Of a stretch of 64,000 nt of DNA, positions 22,629-37,600 are shown one piece after another. Made by a program: the position numbers and the translations under genes. The stretch is from Liolophura sinensis (Eukaryota > Mollusca > Polyplacophora > Chitonida > Chitonidae), in assembly GCF_032854445.1 (NCBI RefSeq), contig NC_088303.1:2799501-2863500 (forward strand), written 5' to 3'. The notes under the pieces were generated by a model that searched no databases, was not told where the DNA came from, and saw only the letters and a program-made list of their open reading frames with translations. Each line of letters begins with the position of its first letter. Position 1 is the stretch's first letter.

Positions 22629-25600
22629 CTGTAGTTATAAAACCAAGTAATAGGGAGTCCAATATATGACCTAGGACAATTAGTTTTTTTTACAGAACAT
22701 GAAATGCAACATAGTTTTACAACACGTAACACTTTTACATCATTTAAAGAGACACCCATGTACATTTACAAATACGTAACATGTATGCAAACATGCCTAC
22801 TAACAGAAGCATACATTGCAGTAGGTCTGATAATATGTTTATTTTCAACATATTTTCTCCTTAGTTATTTTTTTAACTAGCTGAACAGACCTCTCACGGC
22901 TGAACACTTTTTTCATCAAATATGTGAACACTATGATTAATATTTGCTACAGTTTTTTCCACAATGTGTTGTTTCTCCATTAACTGGATAAAAATATTTC
23001 CATTTTATCAAGCATTCACAAACTTGCTATTTATATATCTATTTTGCTGCAAAAAGTATAATGAAATTTATTAAATATTCATGTCAGCCCCAAACTGATA
23101 TTATTTTTGAGACTTTTTACACAGTCCTACAGCATTTTCTACTCAATTTCGCAAAAAAATAAATAGGCCCTCCATGGTTTTTATTTGCCAATAACTAAAG
23201 TTCTCTCTTCTATTTGTAAAACACACAAGTTCGGCACAAAGGCAAAGATGCAGATATGGTGTAGCTTGTAAATTTCTCAGTTTCGATTCTATGGTACAAG
23301 AGTGAATACTCCTGTTAAAACGATCTAGGATATTTTATTTGAACTATCTTTTTCCACTCACTTACACACTGTAATTGTTCAGTTACCCTTTGTCTTGTAA
23401 AATATTTCAAAAATATAGCCAAAATTCTTTTTTCTTGATTTATATGCATTCTTTTCTTGCCACTATATTAAGGGCAATATAGTTCAGAAATAATACCAGA
23501 AGATAATCTAGGACAAGTATAGCTGATAATAAAGCTGTAGGCACACACCAGCAAATGGAAACACAAATCCCTAGGACAAGTACAGCTTATAATACAGCTG
23601 TACGCACATGCCAGCAAAAGGAAACACAAATCCCTAGGACAAGTACAGCTGATAACAAAGCTGTAGGTACACACCAGCAAAAGGAAATACAAATCCTAAG
23701 ACAAGTATAGCTGATAACAAAGCTGTACACACACGCCAGCAAAACGAAATAGAAATCCCTAGGACAAGTGCAGCTGATAATGAAGCTGTAGGCACACGCC
23801 AGTAAATGGAAATACAAATCCCTAGGACAATTACAGCTTATAATACAGCTGTAGGCACACACCAGCAAAAGGAAACACAAATCCCTTGGACAAGTACAGC
23901 TGATAATAAAGCTGTAGGCACATGCCAGCAAAAGGAAACACATATCCCTAGGACAAGTATGCTGATAATAAAACTGTAGGCACACGCCAGCAAATGGAAA
24001 CACAAATCCCTAGGACAAGTACAGCTGATGATAAAGCTGTAGGCACACACCAGCAAATGGAAACACAAATCCCTAGGACAAGTACAGCTGATGATAAAGC
24101 TGTAGGCACACACCAGCAAAAGGAAACACAAATCCCTAGGACAAGTATGCTGATAATAAAGCTGTAGGCACAAGCCAGCAAATGGAAACACAAATCCCTT
24201 GGACAAGTACAGCTGATAATAAAGCTGTAGGCACACACCAGCAAAAGGAAACACAAATCCCTTGGACAAGTATAGCTGATAATAAAACTGTACGCACACA
24301 CCAGCAAAAGGAAAAGCAAATCCCTAGAACAAGTACAGCTAATTATAAAGCTGTAGGCACACTCCAGCAAAAGGAAACACAAATCCCTAGGACAAGTACA
24401 GCTGATAATAAAGCTGTAGGCACAAGCCAGTAAATGGAAACACAAATCCCTAGGACAAGTAAGCTGCTGATAAAGCTGTAGGCACACACCAGCAAAAGGA
24501 AACACAAATCCCTAGGACAAGTATAGCTGATAATAAAACTGTAGGCACACACCAGCAAATGGAAATACAAATCCCTTGGACAAGTACAGCTTATAATAAA
24601 GCTGTAGGCACACGCCAGCAAATGGAAACACAAATCCCTAGGACAACTACAGCTGATAACAAAGCTGTAGGCACATGCCAGCAAATGGAAATACAAATCC
24701 CTAGGGCAAGTACAGCTTATAATACAGCTGTAGGCACACACCAGCAAAAAACACACAAATCCCTAGGACAAGTATAGCTGATAATAAAACTGTAGGCACA
24801 CACCAGCAAATGGAAATACAAATCCCTTGGACAAGAACAGCTTATAATAAAGCTGTAGGCACAGGCCAGCAAATGGAAACACAAATCCCTAGGACAACTA
24901 CAGCTGATAACAAAGCTGTAGGCACATGCCAGCAAATGGAAACACAAATCCCTAGGACAAGTACAGCTGATAATAAATCTGTAGGCACACACCAGCAAAA
25001 GGAAACACAAATCCCTAGGACAAGTATGCTGATAATAAAACTGTAGGCACATGCCAGCAAATGGAAACACAAATCCCTAGGACAAGTACAGCTTATAATA
25101 CAGCTGTACGCACACACCAGCAAAAGGAAAAGCAAATCCCTAGAACAAGTACAGCTAATTATAAAGCTGTAGGCACACGCCAGCAAAAGGAAACACAAAT
25201 CCCTAGGACAAGTACAGCTGATAATAAAGCTGTAGGCACAAGCCAGCAAATGGAAACACAAATCCCTAGGACAAGTAAGCTGCTGATAAAGCTGTAGGCA
25301 CACACCAGCAAAAGGAAACACAAATCCCTAGGACAAGTATAGCTGATAATAAAACTGTAGGTACACACCAGCAAATGGAAATACAAATCCCTTGGACAAG
25401 TACAGCTTATAATAAAGCTGTAGGCACACGCCAGCAAATGGAAACACAAATCCCTAGGGCAAGTACAGCTTATAATACAGCTGTAGGCACACACCAGCAA
25501 AAAAAAACACAAATCCCTAGGACAAGTATAGCTGATAATAAAACTGTAGGCACACACCAGCAAATGGAAATACAAATCCCTTGGACAAGTACAGCTTATA

Positions 25601-28600
25601 ATAAAGCTGTAGGCACAGGCCAGCAAATGGAAACACAAATCCCTAGGACAACTACAGCTGATAACAAAGCTGTAGGCACATGCCAGCAAATGGAAACACA
25701 AATCCCTAGGACAAGTACAGCTGATAATAAATCTGTAGGCACACACCAGCAAAAGGAAACACAAATCCCTAGGACAAGTATGCTGATAATAAAACTGTAG
25801 GCACACGCCAGCAAATGGAGACAAATCCCTAGGACAAGTACAGCTGATAACAAAGCTGTAGGCACATGCCAGCAAATGGAAACACAAATCCCTAGGACAA
25901 GTACAGCTTATAATACAGCTGTATGCACACACCAGCAAAAGGAAAAGCAAATCCCTAGAACAAGTACAGCTAATTATAAAGCTGTAGGCACACGCCAGCA
26001 AAAGGAAACACAAATCCCTAGGACAAGTACAGCTGATAATAAAGCTGTAGGCACAAGCCAGCAAATGGAAATACAAATCCCTAGGACAAGTAAGCTGCTG
26101 ATAAAGCTGTAGGCACACACCAGCAAAAGGAAACACAAATCCCTAGGACAAGTATAGCTGATAATAAAACTTTAGGCACACACCAGCAAATGGAAATACA
26201 AATCCCTTGGACAAGTACAGCTTATAATAAAGCTGTAGGCACGCCCCAGCAAATGGAAACACAAATCCCTAGGACAACTACAGCTGATAACAAAGCTGTA
26301 GGCACATGCCAGCAAATGGAAATACAAATCCCTAGGGCAAGTACAGCTTATAATACAGCTGTAGGCACACACCAGCAAAAAAAAACACAAATCCCTAGGA
26401 CAAGTATAGCTGATAATAAAACTGTAGGCACACACCAGCAAATGGAAATACAAATCCCTTGGACAAGTACAGCTTATAATAAAGCTGTAGGCACAGGCCA
26501 GCAAATGGAAACACAAATCCCTAGGACAACTACAGCTGATAACAAAGCTGTAGGCACATGCCAGCAAATGGAAACACAAATCCCTAGGACAAGTACAGCT
26601 GATAATAAATCTGTAGGCACACACCTGCAAAAGGAAACACATATCCCTAGGACAAGTATGCTGATAATAAAACTGTAGGCACACGCCAGCAAATGGAGAC
26701 AAATCCCTAGGACAAGCACAGCTGATGATAAAGCTGTAGGCACACACCAGCAAAAGGAAACACAAATCCCTTGGACAAGTATAGCTGATAATAAAACTGT
26801 AGGCACACACCAGTAAATGAAAAGACAAATCCCTAGGACAAGTACAGCTTATAATAAAGCTGTAGGCACACGCCAGCAAAAGGAAACACAAATCCCTAGG
26901 ACAAGTACAGCTGATAATAAAGCTGTAGGCACAAGCAGCAAATAGAAATCCCTATGACAAGTATAGCTGATAATAAAGCTGTAGGCACACGCCAGCAAAT
27001 GGAAATACAAGTCCCTAGGACAAGTACAGTTGATAACAAAGCTGTAGGCACATGCCAGCAAAAGGAAACACAAATTCCTAGGGCAAGTACAGCTAATAAT
27101 AAAGCTGTAGGCACACACCAGCAAAAAAAACACAAATCCCTCAGACAAATATAGCTGATAATAAAACTGTAGGCACACCCCAGCAAGTGGAAATACAAAT
27201 CCCTTGGACAAATACAGCTTATAATACAGCTGTAGGCACACGCCAGCAAATGGAAATACAAATCCCTAGGACAACTACAGCTGATAACAAGGCTGTAGGC
27301 ACATGCCAGCAAATGGAAACACAAATCCCTAGGACAAGTACAGCTGATAACAAGGCTGTAGGCACACACCAGCAAAAGGAAACACAAATCCCTAGGACAA
27401 GTACAGCTGATAATAAAGCTGTAGGCACACACCAGCAAATGGAAAGATAAATTCCTAAAACAACTACAGCTGATAACAAAGCTGTAGGCACATGCCAGCA
27501 AATGGAAACACAAATCCCTAGGACAAGTACAGTTGATAACAAAGCTGTAGGCACATGCCAGCAAAAGGAAACACAAATCCCTAGGACAAGTATAGCTGAT
27601 AATAAAACTGTAGGCACGCGCCAGCAAATGGAGAGACAAATCCCTAGGACAAGCACAGCTTATAATAAAGCTCTAGGCACACGCCAGCAAATGGAAACAC
27701 AAATCCCTAGGACAAGTACAGCTGATAATAAAGCTGTAGGCACACACCAGCAAACGGAGATAAAAACCCAGTTTTCTTGACCTGGGACTCACATGCCATA
27801 TTTAAAAGGTATTCAGAATGTACAAGCTAAGACCACATGTGACAAAACAAAGTCGGGAGAAATATTCAAAGTAGCAGCTATGTGATCAGGGCAGGGGTGA
27901 TTCGAAATTTGAGAAAATATAGGACGGCCCATAAAACAGAGCATACAGGTGCCACAGTGCAAGCCCTCGAAATGGCATTTTCAAATCTACAGTTCTGAAC
28001 AACTGCATACAGTGGCTATTAGCAAATACTGGAGTGGAGTGCCATAAGCTCTGACAACATTAGCACACTTTTACCACACTAGTAATCTACTAGTCCACTA
28101 AGGTGAAAAGGCCTTGTCAGATTGTAGTGATCTGCCAGATATGGTGACCACCCGATATTAACTTTCAGCAACCAGTCCACAAGCTCACCTTTGGCCGACT
28201 TGTCATATCTCACTATCACCCCTCATTTTCACCTGCATGGTTGATGGTGTCACAGTCACCTGTTACTGCTTGGTCTTTGGATATGGTGTCCACCCAATCT
28301 TAACTTTCTACAATGTGTCCTCAACCAGTTAATAAACTCACCTTTAGCAGTCTCACTAGTATTCCACTATCACACCTCATCTTCACCTGCATGGCTGATG
28401 GTGTCACAGTCACCTGTTACTGCTTGATCTGTGGATATGGTGTCCACCCAATCTTACCTTTCTACAATGTGTCCTCAACCAGTTAATAAACTCACCTTTA
28501 GCAGTCTCTCTAGTATTCCACTATCACACCTCATTTTCACCTACATGGTCGATGGTCCCACAGTCAAATGCTACTGCTAGGTTTCTGAGTAGAGTGAAAA

Positions 28601-31600
28601 TCCAATTTTAACTTTCTATACATAGACCATAAGCTCACCTTTAGCAGGCTTCTCACTATGACACCTCATCTTCACCTGCATACTACCAATGTATACTTAC
28701 AGTGCTTAACGATGAAGAGGTTATCGTCGGAATCTTCCCCATCAGAATCTGAACTGTCTCGAATCCTCTCAAAGTCAATGGAAAGGAAGCTTGGCTGAAG
28801 AGGACAAAGAGAAGAGTGAGTTACACAGACACTTCACTGAGTGGCAGGAATTTTACCAGAAATCTGTAACGATGGTGAATCAATGATGTTCTAGTATTGT
28901 CATTACTTGGTTTACTTACTACTGACCAACAAAAAGACTGTAGCTGTAATGAGCAGCTCTCCTGGAGGACAATAGTGTTCTTGTTGTTGTTGTTGGAGAG
29001 AGTGTTCATCTTGCTTTCTGCTTGTTCTGTTAGTTCTTATGCTATGATCAAGATTACATCACTTAGACACGGTATTCAAGATTACATCACTTAGACACGG
29101 TATTCAAGATTACATCACTCAGACACGGTATTTAAGATTACATCACTTAGACACCGTATTCAAGATTACATCACTTAGACACAGTGTCCAAGATAACATC
29201 ACTTAGACACAGTGTCCAAGATTACATCACTTAGACACAGTGTCCAAGATTACCTCAATTAGACAGAGGCCATCTGGTTTTAAGGTTCCAACCAAGCGAA
29301 CACAGTCTGGCTACACTAGTAGCACAAATGCCTACCTTAACACTCCACATTGAGCACGAGCACAGTAAGGAGAAATTAATCTACATGTACACTTAAAAAA
29401 AGATGTAGAAGTAATCCCAGGCATCATAGGTCAGAATAGGTGGGGAGAGTTAGACAGCAGGTAGTGACCAGGCATCATAGGTCAGAATAGGTGGGGAGAG
29501 TTAGACAGCAGGTAGTGACCAGGCATCATAGGTCAGAATAGGTGGGGAGAGTTAGATAGCAGGTAGTGACCAGGCATCATAGGTCAGAATAGGTGGGGAG
29601 AGTTAGATAGCAGGTAGTGACCAGGCAACATAGGCCAGAATAGATGGGGAGAGTTAGATAGCAGGTAGTGACCAGGCATCATAGGTCAGAATAGGTGGGG
29701 AGAGTTAGATAGCAGGTAGTGACCAGGCATCATAGGTCAGAATAGGTGGGGAGAGTTAGATAGCAAGTAGTGACCAGGCATCATAGGTCAGAATAGGTGG
29801 GGAGAGTTAGATAGCAGGTAGTGACCAGGCATCATAGGCCAGAATAGATGGGTAGAGTTAGATAGTAGGTAGTGACCAGGCAACATAGACCAGAATAGAT
29901 GGGGAGAGTTAGATAGCAGGTAGTGACCAGGCAACACAGACCAGAATAGATGGGGAGAGTTAGATAGCAGGTAGTGACCAGGCAACATAGGTCAGAATAG
30001 ATGGGGAGAGTTAGATATCAGGTAGTGACCAGGCATCATAGGCCAGAATAGATGGGGAGAGTTAGATAGCAGGTAGTGACCAGGCAACATAGGCCAGAAT
30101 AGATGGGGAGAGTTAGATAGCAGGTAGTGACCAGGCAACATAGGCCAGAATAGATGGGGAGAGTTAGATAGCAGGTAGTGACCAGGCAACATAGACCAGA
30201 ATAGATGGGAAGAGTTAGATAGCAGGTAGTGACCAGGCATCATAGGCCAGAATAGATGGGGAGAGTTAGATAGCAGGTAGTGACCAGGCAACATAGGCCA
30301 GAATAGATGGGGAGAGTTAGATAGCAGGTAGTGACCAGGCAACATAGACCAGAATAGATGGGAAGAGTTAGATAGCAGGTAGTGACCAGGCATCATAGGC
30401 CAGAATAGATGGGGAGAGTTAGATAGCAGGTAGTGACCAGGCAACATAGGCCAGAATAGATGGGGAGAGATAGATAGCAGGTAATGACCAGGCATCATAG
30501 GCCAGAATAGATGAGGAGAGTTAGATAGCAGGTAGTGACCAGGCAAAATAGGCCAGAATAGATGGGGAGAGTTAGATATCAGGTAGTGACCAGGCATCAT
30601 AGGTCAGAATAGATGGGTAGAGTTAGATAGCAGGTAGTGACCAGGCAACATAGGCCAGAATAGATGGGGAAAGTTAGATAGCAGGTAGTGACCAGGCAAC
30701 ATAGGCCAGAATTGATGAGGAGAGTTAGGTAGCAGGTAGTGACCAGATACCCTCTCAATTCTCACCTTTTCCTTATCTCTCAGTAGTCTCTTCCAGCGAC
30801 CTTTCTGTTCCTTCTTTAGGCTTATTAACACTTCCTTCAGCCTGACCTCCTCATGAGATTTGGCTGGAATGATCTTATCACAGAGACTGAACTCAAACTC
30901 GTACAGTTTCCCATCACACACAGCTCTGTAACACACAAACACCGCATGTACATACAGTACAGGGCACTGACAGGAAATGATCTTATCACAGAGACAGAAC
31001 TCAAACTTGTACAGTTTCCCATCACACACAGCTCCGTAACACACAAACACCGCATGTACATACAGTACAGGGCACTGCTAGGAAATGATCTTATCACAAA
31101 GACTGAACTCAAACTTGTACAGTTTCCCGTGCAGTAAACATACACAACACAATGGAATAACCCAGTTTTTCAAAGCTCAGATCAACAGATCAGAAATGTG
31201 TTCCTTACAACTGTTATCCAAAAAAAGGTGAAAATATTGACAGACTTTGACCAAGCCAAGCGAGCAAGATGGTACATCACCCATAAGTATGAGTGAGTGA
31301 GGGAGTGCTTGGGGTTTAACGTCGTACTTAACAATTTTTCAGTCATATGACGACAAAGGAATCCTTAGAGTGCATGTAATGTGCCTCCCTGTTGCAGGAC
31401 GGATTTCCACCACTCTTTTTATCTAGTGCTGCTTCACTGAGACGCCTTCCCGAAGGCAACCAGTTGTTGCATTTTCCCCTTCATCCTGAATGCCAAATGA
31501 GGAAGTTACAACTTCCTCTTTTAAGGTTTTGGGTGTGACTACCCGGGATCTACCGCTCCTGAAGTGGACGTTCTATCAACTGTGCTATCGGGGCCGGTCC

Positions 31601-34600
31601 CATATGTGAGACAAATGATCGAAAGAATAATAGAAATGAGTTTATGCGATGGTAGGCCTACATGTATACATCACCTGAGAGTATATGGCCTCAAACTACT
31701 TTTGTTAATGAAATTCTCACTTTCCATCCATCAAACATGTATGAACCAGTGGCTTTCTGTCTCATCTTACAATCGCAGACCTGATAGAAAGCATCATAGG
31801 CTCCTTCTCGTACTTACATTGCACTGGTATAATTTGACTATTAATTTCACGGCATTGTATCAAAATACAATACATACAATGCAACACTGATGTGCAGAAA
31901 AGAGCACTGAGCAAAAGTAAAATTCCTCACATCTTTAAACAAATAGAGAAAAAATGTACTACTATCAGAAGAATCAAACTTCTTTTTTCTACAGCCATTT
32001 CTTCCTACGAATGCCAAGTAGCACTGGGGGACTCCTTAGTGCCCTGTCTGTACAAATACTGTCTGAGATGAAATGTACGTTACAATAAAGTGTTCTGGTC
32101 ACAGCTGGTATACTATAGACCAAGCCTAGTGTAAGTCCTAGTTTAAGTCCAAGTGCAAGTCCCATATTGGCCATCAAATGGCCAATAAAACAAATTTTCC
32201 TCAGAGCACACTTTTTCTTCACACAGTCAATGACTGATAAGCCCAGATATAGCCAGGGTCTTTGAGACACCCTATTCCAACAAAATTAACACTGGAGAGA
32301 TAGTGATAAAAAGAGAAAACTTGGAAACCAGATGCCCTGATTTCACACTCATTTCTCAAAATATCTTCTCCTGAAAGACAATCCTTTGATGTAAACGAAT
32401 ATCACAGGTTTTATGTTATTTTATGTCCTATCCAAGCAGAGCTGCGCAAAATGCCATAAGTGTTAGAAGCGTATGCTCTAGTTACCATGTGAAGAGCTGT
32501 ACAAGTTGTGTTTTCATTCTACTGGTCGAATTTGACAATTGCACCATGTGAACACGGCTTTAGGCACAAAGAACTTCCAGCGGGAATGATTCCTGATTGT
32601 AGGCAGAATTACTTACTACCACCATCATCCATACACAGGCATGTTGTTTTCCGATTCTTCTCCATGAAATCCAATTTCTTCCAGAAACATATCTTGATTT
32701 CATTATCTCAATTGATTCCCCCATCCCCCCACTCTTACTTAAGTTAACTATTTAAATCCTCCACGACCTACTTGCACCGTAATCATGATAATGTTCAATT
32801 TTATCAATGTCATCTACTTACCTGAAGTGTACAGAGTTTTCATTGTACATCACAGACTTCTTTGTAACACGAGTCAGCTTGACGCTAAGCACAACACGGA
32901 AACTGTTCTGATACCAGCTGACATGAGGAGAAATGCTACAAAACCAAATTACAGTCACTCATCTATATATTTTATATACTTTTTATTTACACAACAATTT
33001 ATTTTTTAATTGACGTTTAACACCATACTCAAGAATTTTTAACCTGAACAATGGCGAACTGGTTTATGGGTGGAGGATACTGCAGAGCCTGGCATAAACC
33101 ACAGGCCTTTGGTAAGTTTGTGACGAACATTCCTATGGCTGATATACAGATATGCACACTATACTGATGGAAAACAAGCGGTATTTAATGAACATCACAC
33201 TGTGCAAACAGACATAAAGACATCATCTATCCTTGATCCAAAGCCACCTGACCCACCTTATGCCCAGATTTCTCTGGGTGTTCATGGGCAGTTGTTCGTG
33301 TACCACCATGGACATGTCACCTGATAGGTGTTCACGCGGTGCCTTCACATCTAACGAGGTCAGCAGGTGATTCCACTGGCTGGACAGCTCAAGTGTTAAC
33401 TCAGGGAATCTCTGGGGCAATCTGGAGAAGAAACAGTTCTGTTAACATTAGTTGATTTACTTACTTATCTTTACTTATTTTTCAGTTTACATGAACACAG
33501 TTTTGTTAATGAGCAGGGGAAACTGGAGTGCTTCCTTATTTTTCAGTATACATGAACACAGTTTTGTTAATGAGCAAGGGAAACTAGAGTGCTCCCTTAT
33601 TTTTCAGTATACATGAACAGTGTTGTTGATGAGCAGGGGAAACTAGAGTGCTCCCTTATTTTTCAGTATACATGAACACAGTTTTGTTAATGAGCAGGGG
33701 AAACTGGAGTGCTCCCTCATTCTTCAGTATACATGAACACAGTTTTGTTAATGAACAGGGGAAACTGGAGTGCTCCCTTATTTTTCAGTATACATGAACA
33801 CAGTTTTGTTAATGAGCAGGGGAAACTGGAGTGCTCCCTTTTTTTTCAGTATACATGAACACAGTTTTGTTAATGAGCAGGGGAAACTGGAGTGCTCCCT
33901 TATTTTTCATTATACATGAACACAGTTTTGTTAATGAGCAGGGGAAACTGGAGTGCTCCCTTATTTTTCATTATACATGAACACAGTTTTGTTAATGAGC
34001 AGGGGAAACTGGAGTGCTTCCTTATTTTTCAGTATACATGAACACAGTTTTGTTAATGAGCAGGGGAAACTGGAGTGCTCCCTTATTTTTTCAGTATACA
34101 TGAACAGAGTTTTGTTAATGAGCAGGGGAAACTGGAGTGCTCCCTTATTTTTCAGTATACATGAACACAGTTTTGTTAATGAGCAGGGGAAACTGGAGTG
34201 CTCCCTTATTTTTCAGTATACATGAACACAGTTTTGTTAATGAGCAGGGCAAACTGGAGTGCTCCCTCATTCTTCAGTGTACATGAACAGAGTTTTGTTA
34301 ATGAGCAGGGGAAACTGGAGTGCTCCCTCATTCTTCAGTATACAGGAACAGAGTCTTGTTAATGAGCAGGGGAAACTGGAGTGCTCCCTCATTCTTCAGT
34401 GTACATGAACAGAGTTTTGTTAATGAGCAGGGGAAACTGGAGTGCTCCCTCATTCTTCAGTATACAGGAACAGAGTCTTGTTAATGAGCAGGGGAAACTG
34501 GAGTGCTCCCTCATTCTTCAGTATACATGAACAGAGCTTTGTTAATGAGCAGGGGAAACTGGAGTGCTCCCTTATTTTTCAGTATACATGAACTTTTGTA

Positions 34601-37600
34601 CCAGCCTCTGTAACCATGGTAATCAGTATACATTAACTTTTGTACCAGCCTCTGTAACCATGGTAAATAACCCAGAACTCCACCGTGGCTAAGAAGTAAA
34701 TTTTGCAGGACTCTGATAATTTGACTAATCTCAGAAGGGTGTTTTTGGGTTTGTTTGGAAGATGGGGTGATATCATACTTGAAAACTGAACACTTCAGCA
34801 GCACAAGTAATATTTTAGGACACTTAATTGCCTCTAAAAATGCAATTTTGGAGCAACATGTTAGATAATTTATTGTGATGGTAACACTTTTCAGCCACCT
34901 TTTAGCTGGCACCATGTGCTTCAAGATACCCACCCCTTTAGGACAGGCACATATTCAGCTTCTAACATCAGCGTTTTGTTTCGTCTACTTCTCTCTGAGA
35001 GACGGTGCATTAACTGAGTGGTCCAGCGAATGACCTGGTGATTGTTAGTGTCACGGATTAACTGCACCACTAACTTGAGGAGGCCATCTTTGCTGAAGTC
35101 TGTATAATACCTGAAACATGTACATTGCAATGGCAGTTATACTCAATATGAGTAAGGAGTACATGTAGCAATGGCAGTTATACTCAATGTGAGTAACGAG
35201 TACATGTAGCAATGGCAGTTATAATCAATATAAGTAATGGGTACATGTAGCAATGGCAGTTAGAGGGCCTACTCAATGTGAGTAATGAGTACATGTAGCA
35301 ATGGCAGTTATAATCAATATAAGTAATGGGTACATGTAGCAATGGCAGTTAGAGGGCCTACTCAATGTGAGCAATGAGTACATGTAGCAATGGCAGTTAT
35401 GATCAATATGAGTAAGGAGTACATGTAGCAATGGCAGTTATACTCAATATGAGTAAGGAGTACATGTAGCAATGGCAGTTATACTCAATGTGAGTAATGA
35501 GTACATGTAGCAATGGCAGTTATACTCAATGTGAGTAATGAGTACATGTAGCAATGGCAGTTATAATCAATATAAGTAATGGGTACATGTAGCAATGGCA
35601 GTTAGAGGGCCTACTCAATGTGAGTAATGAGTACATGTAGCAATGGCAGTTATAATCAATATAAGTAATGGGTACATGTAGCAATGGCAGTTAGAGGGCC
35701 TACTCAATGTGAGTAATGAGTACACGTAGCAATGGCAGTTATAATCAATATGAGTAATGAGTGTCAAAATTACTAACTAATGTTTTCCTCCAATCAAGAA
35801 GTAATGGAATCCTAAAGAGTGACATAAAATCCAACCACTAGACGGTTTACGACGACCATGTGAAAACAAAAACAACTGAATTTGTAAGAAGATCTATTGA
35901 GAGTGATCGTGAAGAAACTTTGAATAATGGTGCCATTCTGGACAATATTTTAAATTTCCAATTTCAAACCATTACAGACATGAGTTCACTAATTGTACAA
36001 ACTACTTATATATGCACAGTGATCCGTGTTAGCAAAACAGCATGGCAATATCCACGTTCAAATGGATTTTAGACACACTGCTGTTAACAAAGCTGTTTAG
36101 TTCTCCACATTCTAAATGACATTTCTAAAATGCATTTGACACAAGACGTTTTCTTGGATCCTCAAAGTCTTCTCCTGAATTGTTATCCCCTAGGTGCATT
36201 ATTCAACTCTCAAATACTGCAAGCTACACCTCTTACAATAACAGTACACCTACTAGATCTGAAAAGCAGTACACTTGCTACATACATTCATACACCCGCT
36301 ACACAGAAAGTTAGAAATGTTCATATCAACCATTAGTCGCATTTCACACAGGTACAAAATAGCATTTCACTTCTTTTGTCAAATATTGACCAACAATTTT
36401 TACAATTTAACTCATGAGGCAATTTTCCATCCTGCATACTGCTCCCACATAACTTTCCAGAGATCTGGAACCATATATATATACGTGTGAGTAACACACA
36501 ATGTCACTAAGCTTCAGGTGAATGACCAGAAGTACACAGAATCGTCCTATGTCAAACTTTGTAAAGCACCTTTTCAAATAGTGTGGCCTTCGAGAAGCAA
36601 GACATTACAAAATGAGGCATACCTCTGTCAATATTGAATCAATCTGACACGATTTCAATCGGTTTCCATGGCGAACGTTACAACTTACTCTTCCTTTTGG
36701 TGATCCCCTAAGACGCAGCAAAAATGGCAGAAGGCTTCAGCAAACTCAGAGTCATCCTTATGGAGTGAAACTTGTTTTAACACCACATCAATTCCTTTCT
36801 CAGCCTTGACATTAGCCATTGTCCTGGCACTAAACGAACAAAAACACATGTAACACTCACAACCTGATGTTTGATATTCCAATTTTGTAATCTGCAGGGT
36901 GTTGGGAAGGTGGGGGGTGAAATATAGGCAAGGTTGATTTTGATTTGATTTAATTGGTGTCTTACTCAAAAATATTCACTTATATGACAGCAGCCAGCAT
37001 TATGGTGGGAGAACAGGCAAGTTAGAGCATTGCCTTATACTGCTGACATACCAAAATATAATGTGTATCGATGCCCAGTGCATAAGCTTAATTACAAATT
37101 CAATTTGATTTATTTATTTATTTGATTGGTATTTTATGCCATACTCAAGAATATTTCACTTATAAGACGGCGGCCAGCGTTGTGGTGGGCGGAAACCGGG
37201 CAGAGCCCGGGGGGAAACCCATGACCACCCGCAGGTTGCTGGCAGACGTTCCCACGTACGGCCGGAGAGGAAGCCAGTATGAGCTGGACTTGAACTCACA
37301 GCGACCGCATTGGTGAGAGACACCTGGGTCATTATGCTCTGCAAGCGCGCTAACCAACTGAGCCACGGCTTTCAATTCACATGCATACATGTATGTGGTT
37401 TGAGAAATTCAATTTGATTGTGTTGGATTATGCAAAATGTCCTAGGGATAACAGTTCTGTTCCGTTAATTCAATTTTGATTATGACTGTGTACATATGCA
37501 AGACGCTGCTTTCCCATGTCAAACCAGAAGTGTTGTGACATCATTAAAATGATCTTCTAAATAGCAATTCTAATGGATCTCTTACATTTTCTTCTTTTTT

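Noticed and set aside
25159-26136. 325-codon minus-strand open frame in the 63-bp array
   Set aside because: It lies inside an intron satellite whose unit length is a multiple of three, with open frames on both strands.
32508-33009. Plus-strand open frames near exon 19
   Set aside because: They are antisense to intron and exon sequence of the Tudor/CS gene, and no domain is visible.
37122-37390. Short open frames on both strands
   Set aside because: They fall entirely within a SINE family A copy.
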